Source of the DNA: Candidatus Woesearchaeota archaeon
GTDB taxonomy: Archaea; Nanobdellota; Nanobdellia; Woesearchaeales; WJKL01
Direction: 5' to 3'
Assembly: GCA_019322815.1 (NCBI GenBank)
Contig: JAHWIB010000024.1
Coordinates: 1 to 19,982, forward strand
DNA length: 19,982 nt
Shown: one piece after another, positions 13,936 through 19,982 of the stretch
Numbering within the stretch: the stretch's first letter is position 1
How the letters are laid out: each line of letters opens with the position of its first letter
Notes under the pieces: generated by a model
Seen by the model: only the letters and a program-made list of their open reading frames with translations
What the model was told of the DNA's origin: nothing
Database searches by the model: none
Made by a program: the position numbers and the translations under genes

Positions 13936-14883
13936 ATGGTAGAATTTAGAAAACTAATCAGCTTTGGAAAGACATCTTACGTGTTATCTCTTCCAAAAGA
14001 ATGGGTCTTGAAAAACAAACTCAATAAAGGCGATCTAATAACTATAGATGAGGATGAAGGAAACCTAGTTCTTTCCAGCAAAACAACTGAGAAAAAAGCA
14101 GAGCCAAAAGAGACTTCTATGGAGATTGACGGCAAAAATATCATACAAATAAAAAGAGAGATAGTTCAGGCGTATGTCAATAATTTTAATATATTAAGGA
14201 TATCAGGTGAGGAATTGAAAGACAAGGCAAAGGATGTAAGGGATATTCTTCAGAATCTTATGGCATTGGAAATAATGGAGCAGACAGCTAAAAAAATTGT
14301 AGTAAAAGATTTTATGGATATGGACAGGATTTCAATAAGAAATCTGATCAGAAGAATTGATATCATAACAAGAGCAATGATGATAGATTCAAAAAATACT
14401 TTGAAGGAGGATAATTATGACAGTATATGCCACAGAGATGAGGATGTAAACAGGCTGACTTTCTTGGTTTTCAGGGCAGTAAGATATGCATTGGAAAGCC
14501 CGACAGGCTTAAAGGCATATGGGATGAGTATTTTTGACCTATTAAGGCACTGGGAAATGGCTTCAAGCCTTGAAAAGATAGCAGATGGAACCAAGAGGAT
14601 TGCAAGAAATTTTAAGAAGATGAAAATAGGCCCTAATCTTGCGAAGCAGATCGCTGATCTTTGCAGTGAAACAGAAAAAAAATATTTAGGTACAATGAAG
14701 GCTTATTATAATAATGATATAGAATTGATTTTTAAGATTTCAGACAATACAAGGCCTTTATTGGAGAGATGCAATAAATTTATTGAAAAAAACAGGGACA
14801 AGTATTTGATAGAAAATACAATGGAAAACTTAAAACAAATGATTGTACATACCAATGATATTGCAAGGTTTATTTGGTTGTAA
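13936..14883 (+). CDS. AbrB-PhoU family phosphate regulator
   Basis: The 315 residues join an N-terminal SpoVT-AbrB DNA-binding fold (about 1-50: FRKLISFGKTSYVLSLPKEWVLKNKLNKGDLITIDE) to PhoU-type three-helix bundles (about 75-315, with ITRAMMIDSK, RAVRYALE, HWEMASSLEKIADGTKRIARN). The motif EKIADGTKRIA is the metal-cluster-binding region of PhoU repeats. This AbrB-PhoU architecture is common in archaea, where it is thought to control phosphate uptake genes in response to phosphate. No pst transporter gene lies in the window. The GGGGCGGAG ribosome-binding site fixes the start. The control region upstream contains palindromes that may be its own operator. Confidence 0.9.
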   Translation: MVEFRKLISFGKTSYVLSLPKEWVLKNKLNKGDLITIDEDEGNLVLSSKTTEKKAEPKETSMEIDGKNIIQIKREIVQAYVNNFNILRISGEELKDKAKDVRDILQNLMALEIMEQTAKKIVVKDFMDMDRISIRNLIRRIDIITRAMMIDSKNTLKEDNYDSICHRDEDVNRLTFLVFRAVRYALESPTGLKAYGMSIFDLLRHWEMASSLEKIADGTKRIARNFKKMKIGPNLAKQIADLCSETEKKYLGTMKAYYNNDIELIFKISDNTRPLLERCNKFIEKNRDKYLIENTMENLKQMIVHTNDIARFIWL

Positions 14884-14909
14884 TGTTTTTACTTTCTAAT
14901 AGTGAATAA

Positions 14910-14926
14910 ACCAAAAACTTTATAAA
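14910..14926 (+). promoter_or_regulatory. BRE/TATA promoter of the kinase-PHP pair
   Basis: ACCAAAAA (14910-14917) followed by CTTTATAAA (14918-14926) is a strong BRE/TATA pair, starting transcription near 14948. The leader to the ATG at 14980 is about 30 bases with no close Shine-Dalgarno site. Confidence 0.65.
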
Positions 14927-14979
14927 CAAGTTTTTCTTTTTAAAAAGAGGGAGTTAGATATATCTCTAAAAAAGTGAAA

Positions 14980-16638
14980 ATGGTACAAATAGTCCAACAA
15001 AGAGTTTCAATAGAACATCTATTGCCTGAATCCGGCAAGTTTGTAGCAGGATATTTAAGGCGCATATCAGAACGTTTATTCTCTTTAGAAAATAATGCAC
15101 AGCATCTAGACGCTGCTACTTTGAACTGCATATCAAAAGCAGCTTCAGTAAATGTAATCGCAGATGTTTACCAGGAAAAGAGCAATCCAGGAGATGCAAA
15201 TAGAATCTGGAAAATAAGAGAAAAGAGACACTATCCAAGCAGAAGGTCTTATTCAGATGAAGCATTTATTCTAAAATGGCTCCAGGAAAGACATGCCCCT
15301 GTTCCTGCCTTAATCGCTTTGCTTGCTGATATTACAAAGAAGGATGACCTTAGAAGAGAATTATCTCCTTTTGTAAAGCCAGAAGAGCTTGAGGCTGCAA
15401 TTGAAAGAGGAGCTGAAAAAGAAGGATTGGTCATGAAGACTTTAAAAGAACCTAGGCATGACCAGGATTTAGCTTATCTTGTTGGAAAGGTTCATTTAAA
15501 AGGAATAGATCCAGGAGAAAGAAAAGAGTTTCGCAAGCAATTATACAGAATAAGTGCAATGGCTTTAGAATCGATTGTGACTGTAGACATAATCGGAAAC
15601 CAATACCATCAAAGAGATTTTGAACATGCAGATATCAGTCTTTTGGACTCTCTAAGAGAATATCCTGGATATTATGAATATGAAATCTCTAAGAACATAT
15701 CAAGAATTTTTATCAGTAATCTAATTGATCAGGGAGCTATGAATGATAATGAAGATGAGATCAATTCGTATAGGCTTCCTAATGAAATCTCTGATAGAAT
15801 TAGACCTGTGTTTGCTCCTGTTTTAAGGCATCTGGCTGATGAAAGATACAGAGGTTTTGTTCACGGTGAAACACAGCCGTTCCATTTGGCTATGCATGAA
15901 TCTCCTGACAGGACAGGACAGGTTTGGAGAGGATATCATTTATTTGATTTCGACAAAAGCAGAATAGATAATATTGTTTTAGATATAGTTAGATATTTAA
16001 ACAATCCTATAGCCACTCTTCCTACACATATCAGGAAAAAGTTATTTTTAGGTTCGCTTATTTACGCAGCAAAGAATATAGTAGAAATCCAGGAGCAAGA
16101 CAATATAACAGATTGCACCCTGCCTATAGACTTCAGCCTTAGCAGGAAAAAAAGAGATGAGATCAAGAGATTTTCTATATCAAACATCCAAAAGATAGGG
16201 GCATTTAAAGAGTATATAAAAGGAACACCAATTCCAGCTATAGTCAAAGCCAAAGACTATCTATCCTTGTTTGCTTACATTGAACTAGCCGGCAGAGCTT
16301 CTAAAACAGGATACGGCAAAGAAAGACATAAATATGCTGATCTGCACGGCAGGATTGATTTTTATCATAATGATTTCCTAATGCCGGAAGGAAAGAAGGA
16401 GCCAGTTGAATTTGGCAAGTTTTATGAACCAGACAGGACAAGAAGATACTGCGCTCATGAAATGCATGCTTTATTAGATAGAATGATAAGCAATAAAAGA
16501 AAAAATTTGGGATATAAATTATCTGATTCAGAAGTAGAAGAATTAAAAGCGCTTAAATCATTTTTGGCAGGGCTTCAGATTAAATATGGAGAGAAAGAAG
16601 TTCCAATTAAATATTTTAATCCAGCTGCTGCAAAATAA
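14980..16638 (+). CDS. Phosphotransferase/protein-kinase-like protein (552 aa)
   Basis: The protein resembles aminoglycoside phosphotransferase/choline-kinase folds. An N-lobe Lys/Glu pair may be RIWKIRE (Lys78) and YSDEAFILKWL (Glu94). The catalytic-loop equivalent is FVHGETQPFHL at about 295-303 (HGD-x4-N in the family, here HGE-x4-H), and LFDFDKSRIDNIVLDIVRYLNNP at about 321-343 matches the DFD/E metal site and the following helix. Substitution of Asp by Glu and Asn by His in the catalytic loop makes activity uncertain. The substrate is unknown; a small molecule or a protein are both possible. Two starts are open: GTG at 14974 and ATG at 14980, and the ATG is preferred. It is followed 9 bases later by a PHP phosphoesterase gene. 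Confidence 0.65.
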   Translation: MVQIVQQRVSIEHLLPESGKFVAGYLRRISERLFSLENNAQHLDAATLNCISKAASVNVIADVYQEKSNPGDANRIWKIREKRHYPSRRSYSDEAFILKWLQERHAPVPALIALLADITKKDDLRRELSPFVKPEELEAAIERGAEKEGLVMKTLKEPRHDQDLAYLVGKVHLKGIDPGERKEFRKQLYRISAMALESIVTVDIIGNQYHQRDFEHADISLLDSLREYPGYYEYEISKNISRIFISNLIDQGAMNDNEDEINSYRLPNEISDRIRPVFAPVLRHLADERYRGFVHGETQPFHLAMHESPDRTGQVWRGYHLFDFDKSRIDNIVLDIVRYLNNPIATLPTHIRKKLFLGSLIYAAKNIVEIQEQDNITDCTLPIDFSLSRKKRDEIKRFSISNIQKIGAFKEYIKGTPIPAIVKAKDYLSLFAYIELAGRASKTGYGKERHKYADLHGRIDFYHNDFLMPEGKKEPVEFGKFYEPDRTRRYCAHEMHALLDRMISNKRKNLGYKLSDSEVEELKALKSFLAGLQIKYGEKEVPIKYFNPAAAK

Positions 16639-16647
16639 TTCATAATC

Positions 16648-17613
16648 ATGACATATGACCTACATGTACATTCAAATTGTTCCAGGCACGTCAGAAGAAT
16701 AGCTCCACCTCCAGCTAAGGTTGTTAAATATGCTAAAGAAGCAGGCCTTTTAGGAATTGCATTGACAGACCATGATACTGGAAGCGGTATAGAAGAAGCA
16801 GAAGAAGCTGCAAAAAAAATAGGAATTGATTTGATTTCTGGAATTGAGATGTCTTTTGGTTATAAGCAAAGTGAAAATTTTTATGTTGAAGGAGAGATAT
16901 TAGGATATTTTATAGATCCTGATTATCCTTTAATAAAACAAGTTCAGGGAGAAATGGAAGATAAAAGAAGATTAAGAGATTCTGGTTTAAGGAAAGCATT
17001 GGATATTCCAAAAAAACAAATACAAGAATTTGTTCATGATGAAACCTATTCAAGGGATGATCTTGCTGATTATCTTGTGGATAAAGGGATTGCAGTAAAT
17101 AGAAAAGATGCATATAGGATACTAAAACCAGAAGGCAAAAGTCTTGTAGAAAGAGAAAAAACTCCTCTTGAAGACGTAGTTAAAATTATACATGCAGCAG
17201 GAGGCGTGCCTATAGTTGCTCATTTTGGCATTATAATAAATGATTATAAATTATGGCCTGAACAAGCTTTTGGAAGGGAAGATTTAAAAGAAAAAAAAGG
17301 AATTCCTCCTGAATATAAACCTGAAAGAGATTTTGAAAAAACTCTTCTTCCTGTTTTTTTAGAGTTAGGAATTAAAGGTTTTGAAATATATCCATATTCT
17401 TTAGTAGGAAAAGGCATATCTGTTATAAAGCATGGTTTTTTTAATACTTATGCACATGAACTTAATCAAAGATATAATCTGATTGATAATATCAAAGGTT
17501 CTGATTGTCATTTCATGAAAGACATTTTAACAGAAGTTGGCTGCTGGGCAACTGAGTTAAGGGTTGTAGAACAGCTAAAATCAGAACATTTAAAAATAAA
17601 AAACGCTTTATAA
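16648..17613 (+). CDS. PHP-domain metal-dependent phosphoesterase
   Basis: The 321 residues carry the four PHP motifs: DLHVHS (4-9), TDHDT (40-44), the GIEM glutamate (Glu67), AHFG with His192, and GSDCH (284-288). These coordinate a trinuclear metal site that hydrolyses phosphate esters. Relatives of this size (TrpH/YciV-type) are 5'-3' exonucleases or 3',5'-nucleoside bisphosphate phosphatases. The GIKGFEIYPYS segment, like GIEVYYP in TrpH, supports that group. It follows the kinase-like gene by 9 bases, so a phosphorylation/dephosphorylation pair is possible. The substrate is not evident. Confidence 0.9.
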   Translation: MTYDLHVHSNCSRHVRRIAPPPAKVVKYAKEAGLLGIALTDHDTGSGIEEAEEAAKKIGIDLISGIEMSFGYKQSENFYVEGEILGYFIDPDYPLIKQVQGEMEDKRRLRDSGLRKALDIPKKQIQEFVHDETYSRDDLADYLVDKGIAVNRKDAYRILKPEGKSLVEREKTPLEDVVKIIHAAGGVPIVAHFGIIINDYKLWPEQAFGREDLKEKKGIPPEYKPERDFEKTLLPVFLELGIKGFEIYPYSLVGKGISVIKHGFFNTYAHELNQRYNLIDNIKGSDCHFMKDILTEVGCWATELRVVEQLKSEHLKIKNAL

Positions 17614-17627
17614 CAGATAAAGTAAAT

Positions 17628-17643
17628 ACCAAAGCTTTATAAA
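17628..17643 (+). promoter_or_regulatory. BRE/TATA promoter, leaderless
   Basis: ACCAAAG (17628-17634) and CTTTATAAA (17635-17643) form a BRE/TATA pair whose centre is about 27 bases before the ATG at 17667, so the mRNA should be leaderless. The same ACCRAAAG-plus-TATA arrangement occurs at 7727, 11878 and 14910. Confidence 0.65.
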
Positions 17644-17666
17644 TAATCAGTAAAGTTAATATAAAA

Positions 17667-18053
17667 ATGGCATTTAGAACAGTAGAAGGAAGTGTAAAAA
17701 CAATAATCAAGAAAACAAGAGGCACAACTGGTTTAGGTAGAGTTATCGCTGAACTTTTATTAGAAGAAGTTGAACGTATTCTGGAAGGCGCTGAGCACAG
17801 CGAGGGTTCTGAGAAAAAAGGCTATTTAGAACAAGCTATACAAAATCTTGAAACAGCGTACAGCAAACATCCTGATAGAAAGATAGCAGCCATGCTAAGT
17901 GATATATACAGAAATTTAGGTGATGTTAAAAGAACACATGGAATGCCTGGGCATGAAGAAGATTATGCCAGAAGCCATTTTTATTCAAGAAAAGCTGACA
18001 ACGGATCTCAACAAGTTCACCATAGAGGCCACAACGGATATCCTCATAGCTAA
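17667..18053 (+). CDS. Small helical-repeat (TPR-like) protein (128 aa)
   Basis: The N-terminal 40 residues are basic (SVKTIIKKTRGTTGLGRVIAELLLEEVERIL). The middle holds a TPR-like helix pair, KKGYLEQAIQNLETAYSKHPDRKIAAMLSDIYRNLGDVKR, and the C-terminus is His/Gly-rich (QQVHHRGHNGYPHS), which might bind metal. No catalytic motif is seen. It could be an adaptor protein. The ATG is about 27 bases from a BRE/TATA pair. It converges on the RimK-like gene with a 7-base gap. Confidence 0.65.
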   Translation: MAFRTVEGSVKTIIKKTRGTTGLGRVIAELLLEEVERILEGAEHSEGSEKKGYLEQAIQNLETAYSKHPDRKIAAMLSDIYRNLGDVKRTHGMPGHEEDYARSHFYSRKADNGSQQVHHRGHNGYPHS

Positions 18054-18060
18054 TCTATTC

Positions 18061-19152
18061 TTATTTCTTTTCTCCAACTTCAAATTTTTCTATAATTAAT
18101 TTGCCTTTTTTAATTTTGATAATCAACTCATCCTTGTCGCTAAATTTTGTTTCATCTGTAACAACTTTGGGCAATAATATTCTTTCTCCTCTAAAATCTA
18201 AAGAAGATAATATTTCCTTGTAAGGCCCAAGGGGGCTGATTTCTCTAAGTATTTCTTTGCTTTCTGATTTTTTTCTTTCTACAACAAACTCTTTTGTTTT
18301 TTTGTACAGGAATCTTGCAATCTTTGCTGCAACATCTATTTTTGTTGCTTCTGTAATGCCCTGCAAACCAGGAGAAATATTTAATTCAATCACTAAGGGA
18401 CCTTTTACACTTTCTAAGATATCCACAGCGCAGATTTCAGCTCCAATTGCCTTAGCTGCTTCAATAGCTATTTTTTTTGATTGTGGATCCAGTTTATAAG
18501 ACTGTCCTTTGCCTCCTGCATGAATATTTGCTCTTTTTTCTCCCTGCTCTGCTTTTCTTTTCATAGCTGCTACAACCTGGTCTCCAACAACTATAACCCT
18601 TATATCAACTCCTTCTGTTTCAATATACTCTTGTATCAAGAAAGGCTGTTTAAGGGCAGTCAGAGCATCCATCATAGAATTAGCAGCAGCAAAACTGTCT
18701 GCAAACATCACTCCTTTTCCTTGTGTTCCCTGCGGAAATTTCATTATTATAGGATAATGAGCATTTTCCAAAACTTTTTTTGCTGCTTCTGGTGTAGCAC
18801 TTAAATAAGTCATAGGTGTTGGAATGCCTTTTTGCTGAAGAATCAATTGGGTTATCATCTTATCATGAGCAATTGTAAATGCTGCAGGGCTGATTGGAGT
18901 ATAAGATTTTTTGCCTGCTATTGTTGTTATTGCTCTCAGCAAAGGAGCATATCTAAAACTTCCTTTTGCAAAAATACAATCATAGTCTTCCAAAGGTTTT
19001 CCTTTGTAAAGAATTTCCATTCCTTTCGGGCTTAAAGTTACTTCAATGTCTTTAATATTAAGATCATCAACTGTTCTGATATATTTCTTTAGAGCTTTAA
19101 CTGTCCATTTTGAACTCTTGCTTCCTAATGATATAACAGCTGCTTTTAACAT
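18061..19152 (-). CDS. rimK: RimK-like ATP-grasp glutamate ligase with AbrB-like tail
   Basis: The protein (363 residues from ATG 19152) has the RimK-type N-terminal domain and ATP-grasp fold: PISPAAFTIAHDKMITQLILQQKGIPTPMTYL, PIIMKFPQGTQGKGVMFADS, PFLIQEYIETEGVDIRVIVVGDQVVAAMKR, KIAIEAAKAIGAEICAVDIL and VIELNISPGLQGI. RimK relatives add glutamate to the C-terminus of a protein or cofactor (ribosomal S6, lysine carrier protein, F420). After the ligase, about 55 residues (FRGERILLPKVVTDETKFSDKDELIIKIKKGKLIIEK) resemble a SpoVT-AbrB strand-swapped domain. GTG at 19164 is in frame, but AGGTGA lies about 8 bases before the ATG at 19152, which is preferred. It follows the RimB-like protease gene in one operon. 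Confidence 0.88.
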   Translation of the reverse strand: MLKAAVISLGSKSSKWTVKALKKYIRTVDDLNIKDIEVTLSPKGMEILYKGKPLEDYDCIFAKGSFRYAPLLRAITTIAGKKSYTPISPAAFTIAHDKMITQLILQQKGIPTPMTYLSATPEAAKKVLENAHYPIIMKFPQGTQGKGVMFADSFAAANSMMDALTALKQPFLIQEYIETEGVDIRVIVVGDQVVAAMKRKAEQGEKRANIHAGGKGQSYKLDPQSKKIAIEAAKAIGAEICAVDILESVKGPLVIELNISPGLQGITEATKIDVAAKIARFLYKKTKEFVVERKKSESKEILREISPLGPYKEILSSLDFRGERILLPKVVTDETKFSDKDELIIKIKKGKLIIEKFEVGEKK

Positions 19153-19164
19153 TAGTTTTCTCAC

Positions 19165-19521
19165 CTATTTATCCGGATCAATCATAAATCTTTTTTTCAG
19201 TATATTTTGCCCTATCAGGACTTTGTATTTTAAATCTCTTCTGTCTGCAAGAGTAAATCTTGCTTTTATTCTTCTTGAGCCAATTTTTACACTTGCTTTT
19301 ATTACAGGCCTGTGGCTTTGTCCGTGCGATGATTTAACTAGCTTAGTCCTTAAAACAGGGCCTAATTTCAGTTCTTTTGCAATATTCTTATCTATGCTTC
19401 CTAGAGTGGCTCCTGTGTCTATTCTAGCTATTAACATTCTAGCTTTTTTAGGGCCAATCAGCATAATCTTTTCTGTGAGCCCTATAACTTCTTTTTTGCG
19501 TTTTTTCTGTGCTTTTTTCAT
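19165..19521 (-). CDS. RimB-like retropepsin-type protease (putative ATP-dependent zinc protease family)
   Basis: The 118-residue protein has the single-domain aspartic protease signature IARIDTGATLGSID with catalytic D35-T36-G37-A38, and YKVLIGQNIL near the end as the second family motif. It belongs to the family originally named ATP-dependent zinc protease and found with RimK. In Pseudomonas RimB, the member of this family, trims the glutamate chains made by RimK. A basic N-terminus (KKAQKKRKK) could bind RNA or the ribosome. The RimK-like gene begins right after its stop. The TATA box TTTATAAA at 19565-19572 gives a leader of about 22 bases with a small CCTCT/AGAGG hairpin at 19532-19544. 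Confidence 0.85.
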   Translation of the reverse strand: MKKAQKKRKKEVIGLTEKIMLIGPKKARMLIARIDTGATLGSIDKNIAKELKLGPVLRTKLVKSSHGQSHRPVIKASVKIGSRRIKARFTLADRRDLKYKVLIGQNILKKRFMIDPDK

Positions 19522-19564
19522 TATATAAGCCCCTCTAATAGAGGATATGAGTAGTAAAACAATG

Positions 19565-19572
19565 TTTATAAA
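19565..19572 (-). promoter_or_regulatory. TATA box of the RimB-RimK operon
   Basis: TTTATAAA is placed to start transcription near 19543, about 22 bases ahead of the ATG at 19521. It lies between the LysRS stop and the RimB-like gene, so this operon need not depend on read-through. Confidence 0.5.
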
Positions 19573-19595
19573 GATTACTAAAATCTTAAAAGTAG

Positions 19596-19982
19596 TTAAA
19601 ATCCAGAAAACAGTTCTTTTACCTTTTTCTTGCCTATAGTAAGAATAAAACTAGCTAATCTAGGCCCTCTTTCTTTGTTTATCAGCACTTTATAGGCTGC
19701 TTTAAAGAAATCTCCTACATTTAAATTTAATTCTTTGCATATATTATAGAATTCTTCATGCAGTTCCTTATCTTTAATAGGTTTATCTAATAACTCAGAT
19801 ACTTTCTTTAATGCTTGTTTTTCTTTTGAACCTAATTTTAAATCTTTTGGAGATTCTTTTTGAACAGTAAATTTGAAATCATCTGGAGCATAATGTTCAA
19901 GCCAGTTTAATGCGCACTGCATTCTTGATTTTAATCTATCTTTGTCCTCTTTTGTCTTTAAATCTTTAAATTCATCCATTGT
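19596..19982 (-). CDS. lysS: Lysyl-tRNA synthetase class I, C-terminal part
   Basis: The frame is open to the right edge, so only the last 129 residues are seen. RLKSRMQCALNWLEHYAPDDFKF and the ending FFKAAYKVLINKERGPRLASFILTIGKKKVKELF match the C-terminal helical, anticodon-binding end of class I LysRS, the archaeal type of about 500 residues. The HIGH and KMSKS motifs lie outside the window. Although an ATG occurs at 19979, it is internal to the family, so no start is called. Confidence 0.88.
   Translation of the reverse strand, partial: TMDEFKDLKTKEDKDRLKSRMQCALNWLEHYAPDDFKFTVQKESPKDLKLGSKEKQALKKVSELLDKPIKDKELHEEFYNICKELNLNVGDFFKAAYKVLINKERGPRLASFILTIGKKKVKELFSGF

Noticed and set aside
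18257..19528. Plus-strand frames antisense to the RimK and RimB genes
   Set aside because: They produce Phe/Ser/Cys-rich, membrane-like shadows of genes with clear family motifs on the minus strand.

Overview
The window looks like a piece of an AT-rich archaeal chromosome, most likely from a DPANN lineage such as Woesearchaeota or Pacearchaeota. The archaeal calls rest on transcription factor B, ribosomal protein eS1 (S3Ae), a class I lysyl-tRNA synthetase, an archaeal-type FAD synthetase (RibL), BRE/TATA promoters about 26 bases ahead of many start codons (leaderless transcripts), and a serine tRNA interrupted by bulge-helix-bulge introns. Bacterial-type genes are mixed in: DNA gyrase B, a GGDEF diguanylate cyclase and a RimK/RimB pair. 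That mix is common in small-genome DPANN archaea. The phylum is an inference.

Layout. 1-460: the tail of an unknown gene with a hairpin terminator, then on the minus strand a tRNA-Ser(UGA) carrying three introns. 461-4039: a Trm112-like zinc peptide (-), TFB (+), and a 739-residue prephenate dehydratase-ACT-prephenate dehydrogenase-like fusion (+). 4029-7603: a short O6-alkylguanine-DNA alkyltransferase (-) and a TPR lipoprotein (+) that appear to share one TATA box; a minus-strand overlapping operon YkgJ-RibL-CYTH; and a plus-strand pair of a CBS protein and a second small YkgJ protein. 7604-9018: a GGDEF diguanylate cyclase with intact catalytic and I-site motifs, followed by a degenerate GGDEF-like protein. 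9027-11706: eS1 and GyrB, both minus, each with its own promoter.

11951-13768 is the least explained part. A plus-strand operon of four small proteins of unknown family has strong Shine-Dalgarno sites, and one gene possibly starts at ATT. It is followed by a minus-strand operon of three tiny proteins (41, 40 and 61 residues) that shares a divergent regulatory region, rich in ACTATAT inverted repeats, with an AbrB-PhoU regulator gene at 13936. 14980-17613 holds an aminoglycoside-phosphotransferase/protein-kinase-like protein followed by a PHP phosphoesterase, and 17667-18053 a small helical repeat protein. 18061-19521 is a two-gene minus operon: a RimB-like retropepsin-type protease, then a RimK-like ATP-grasp ligase with an AbrB-like tail. 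The window ends in the C-terminal part of class I LysRS (minus, running off the edge).

Functional themes: information processing (tRNA-Ser, Trm112, TFB, eS1, GyrB, LysRS), nucleotide signalling and metal or cofactor handling (GGDEF pair, CYTH, CBS, RibL, YkgJ), and protein tailing (RimK/RimB). There is no CRISPR array, insertion sequence, integrase or rRNA. The strongest unusual signals are the three-intron tRNA, the degenerate aromatic-pathway fusion, the archaeal c-di-GMP synthase with a pseudo-GGDEF partner, and the unknown small-protein operons.
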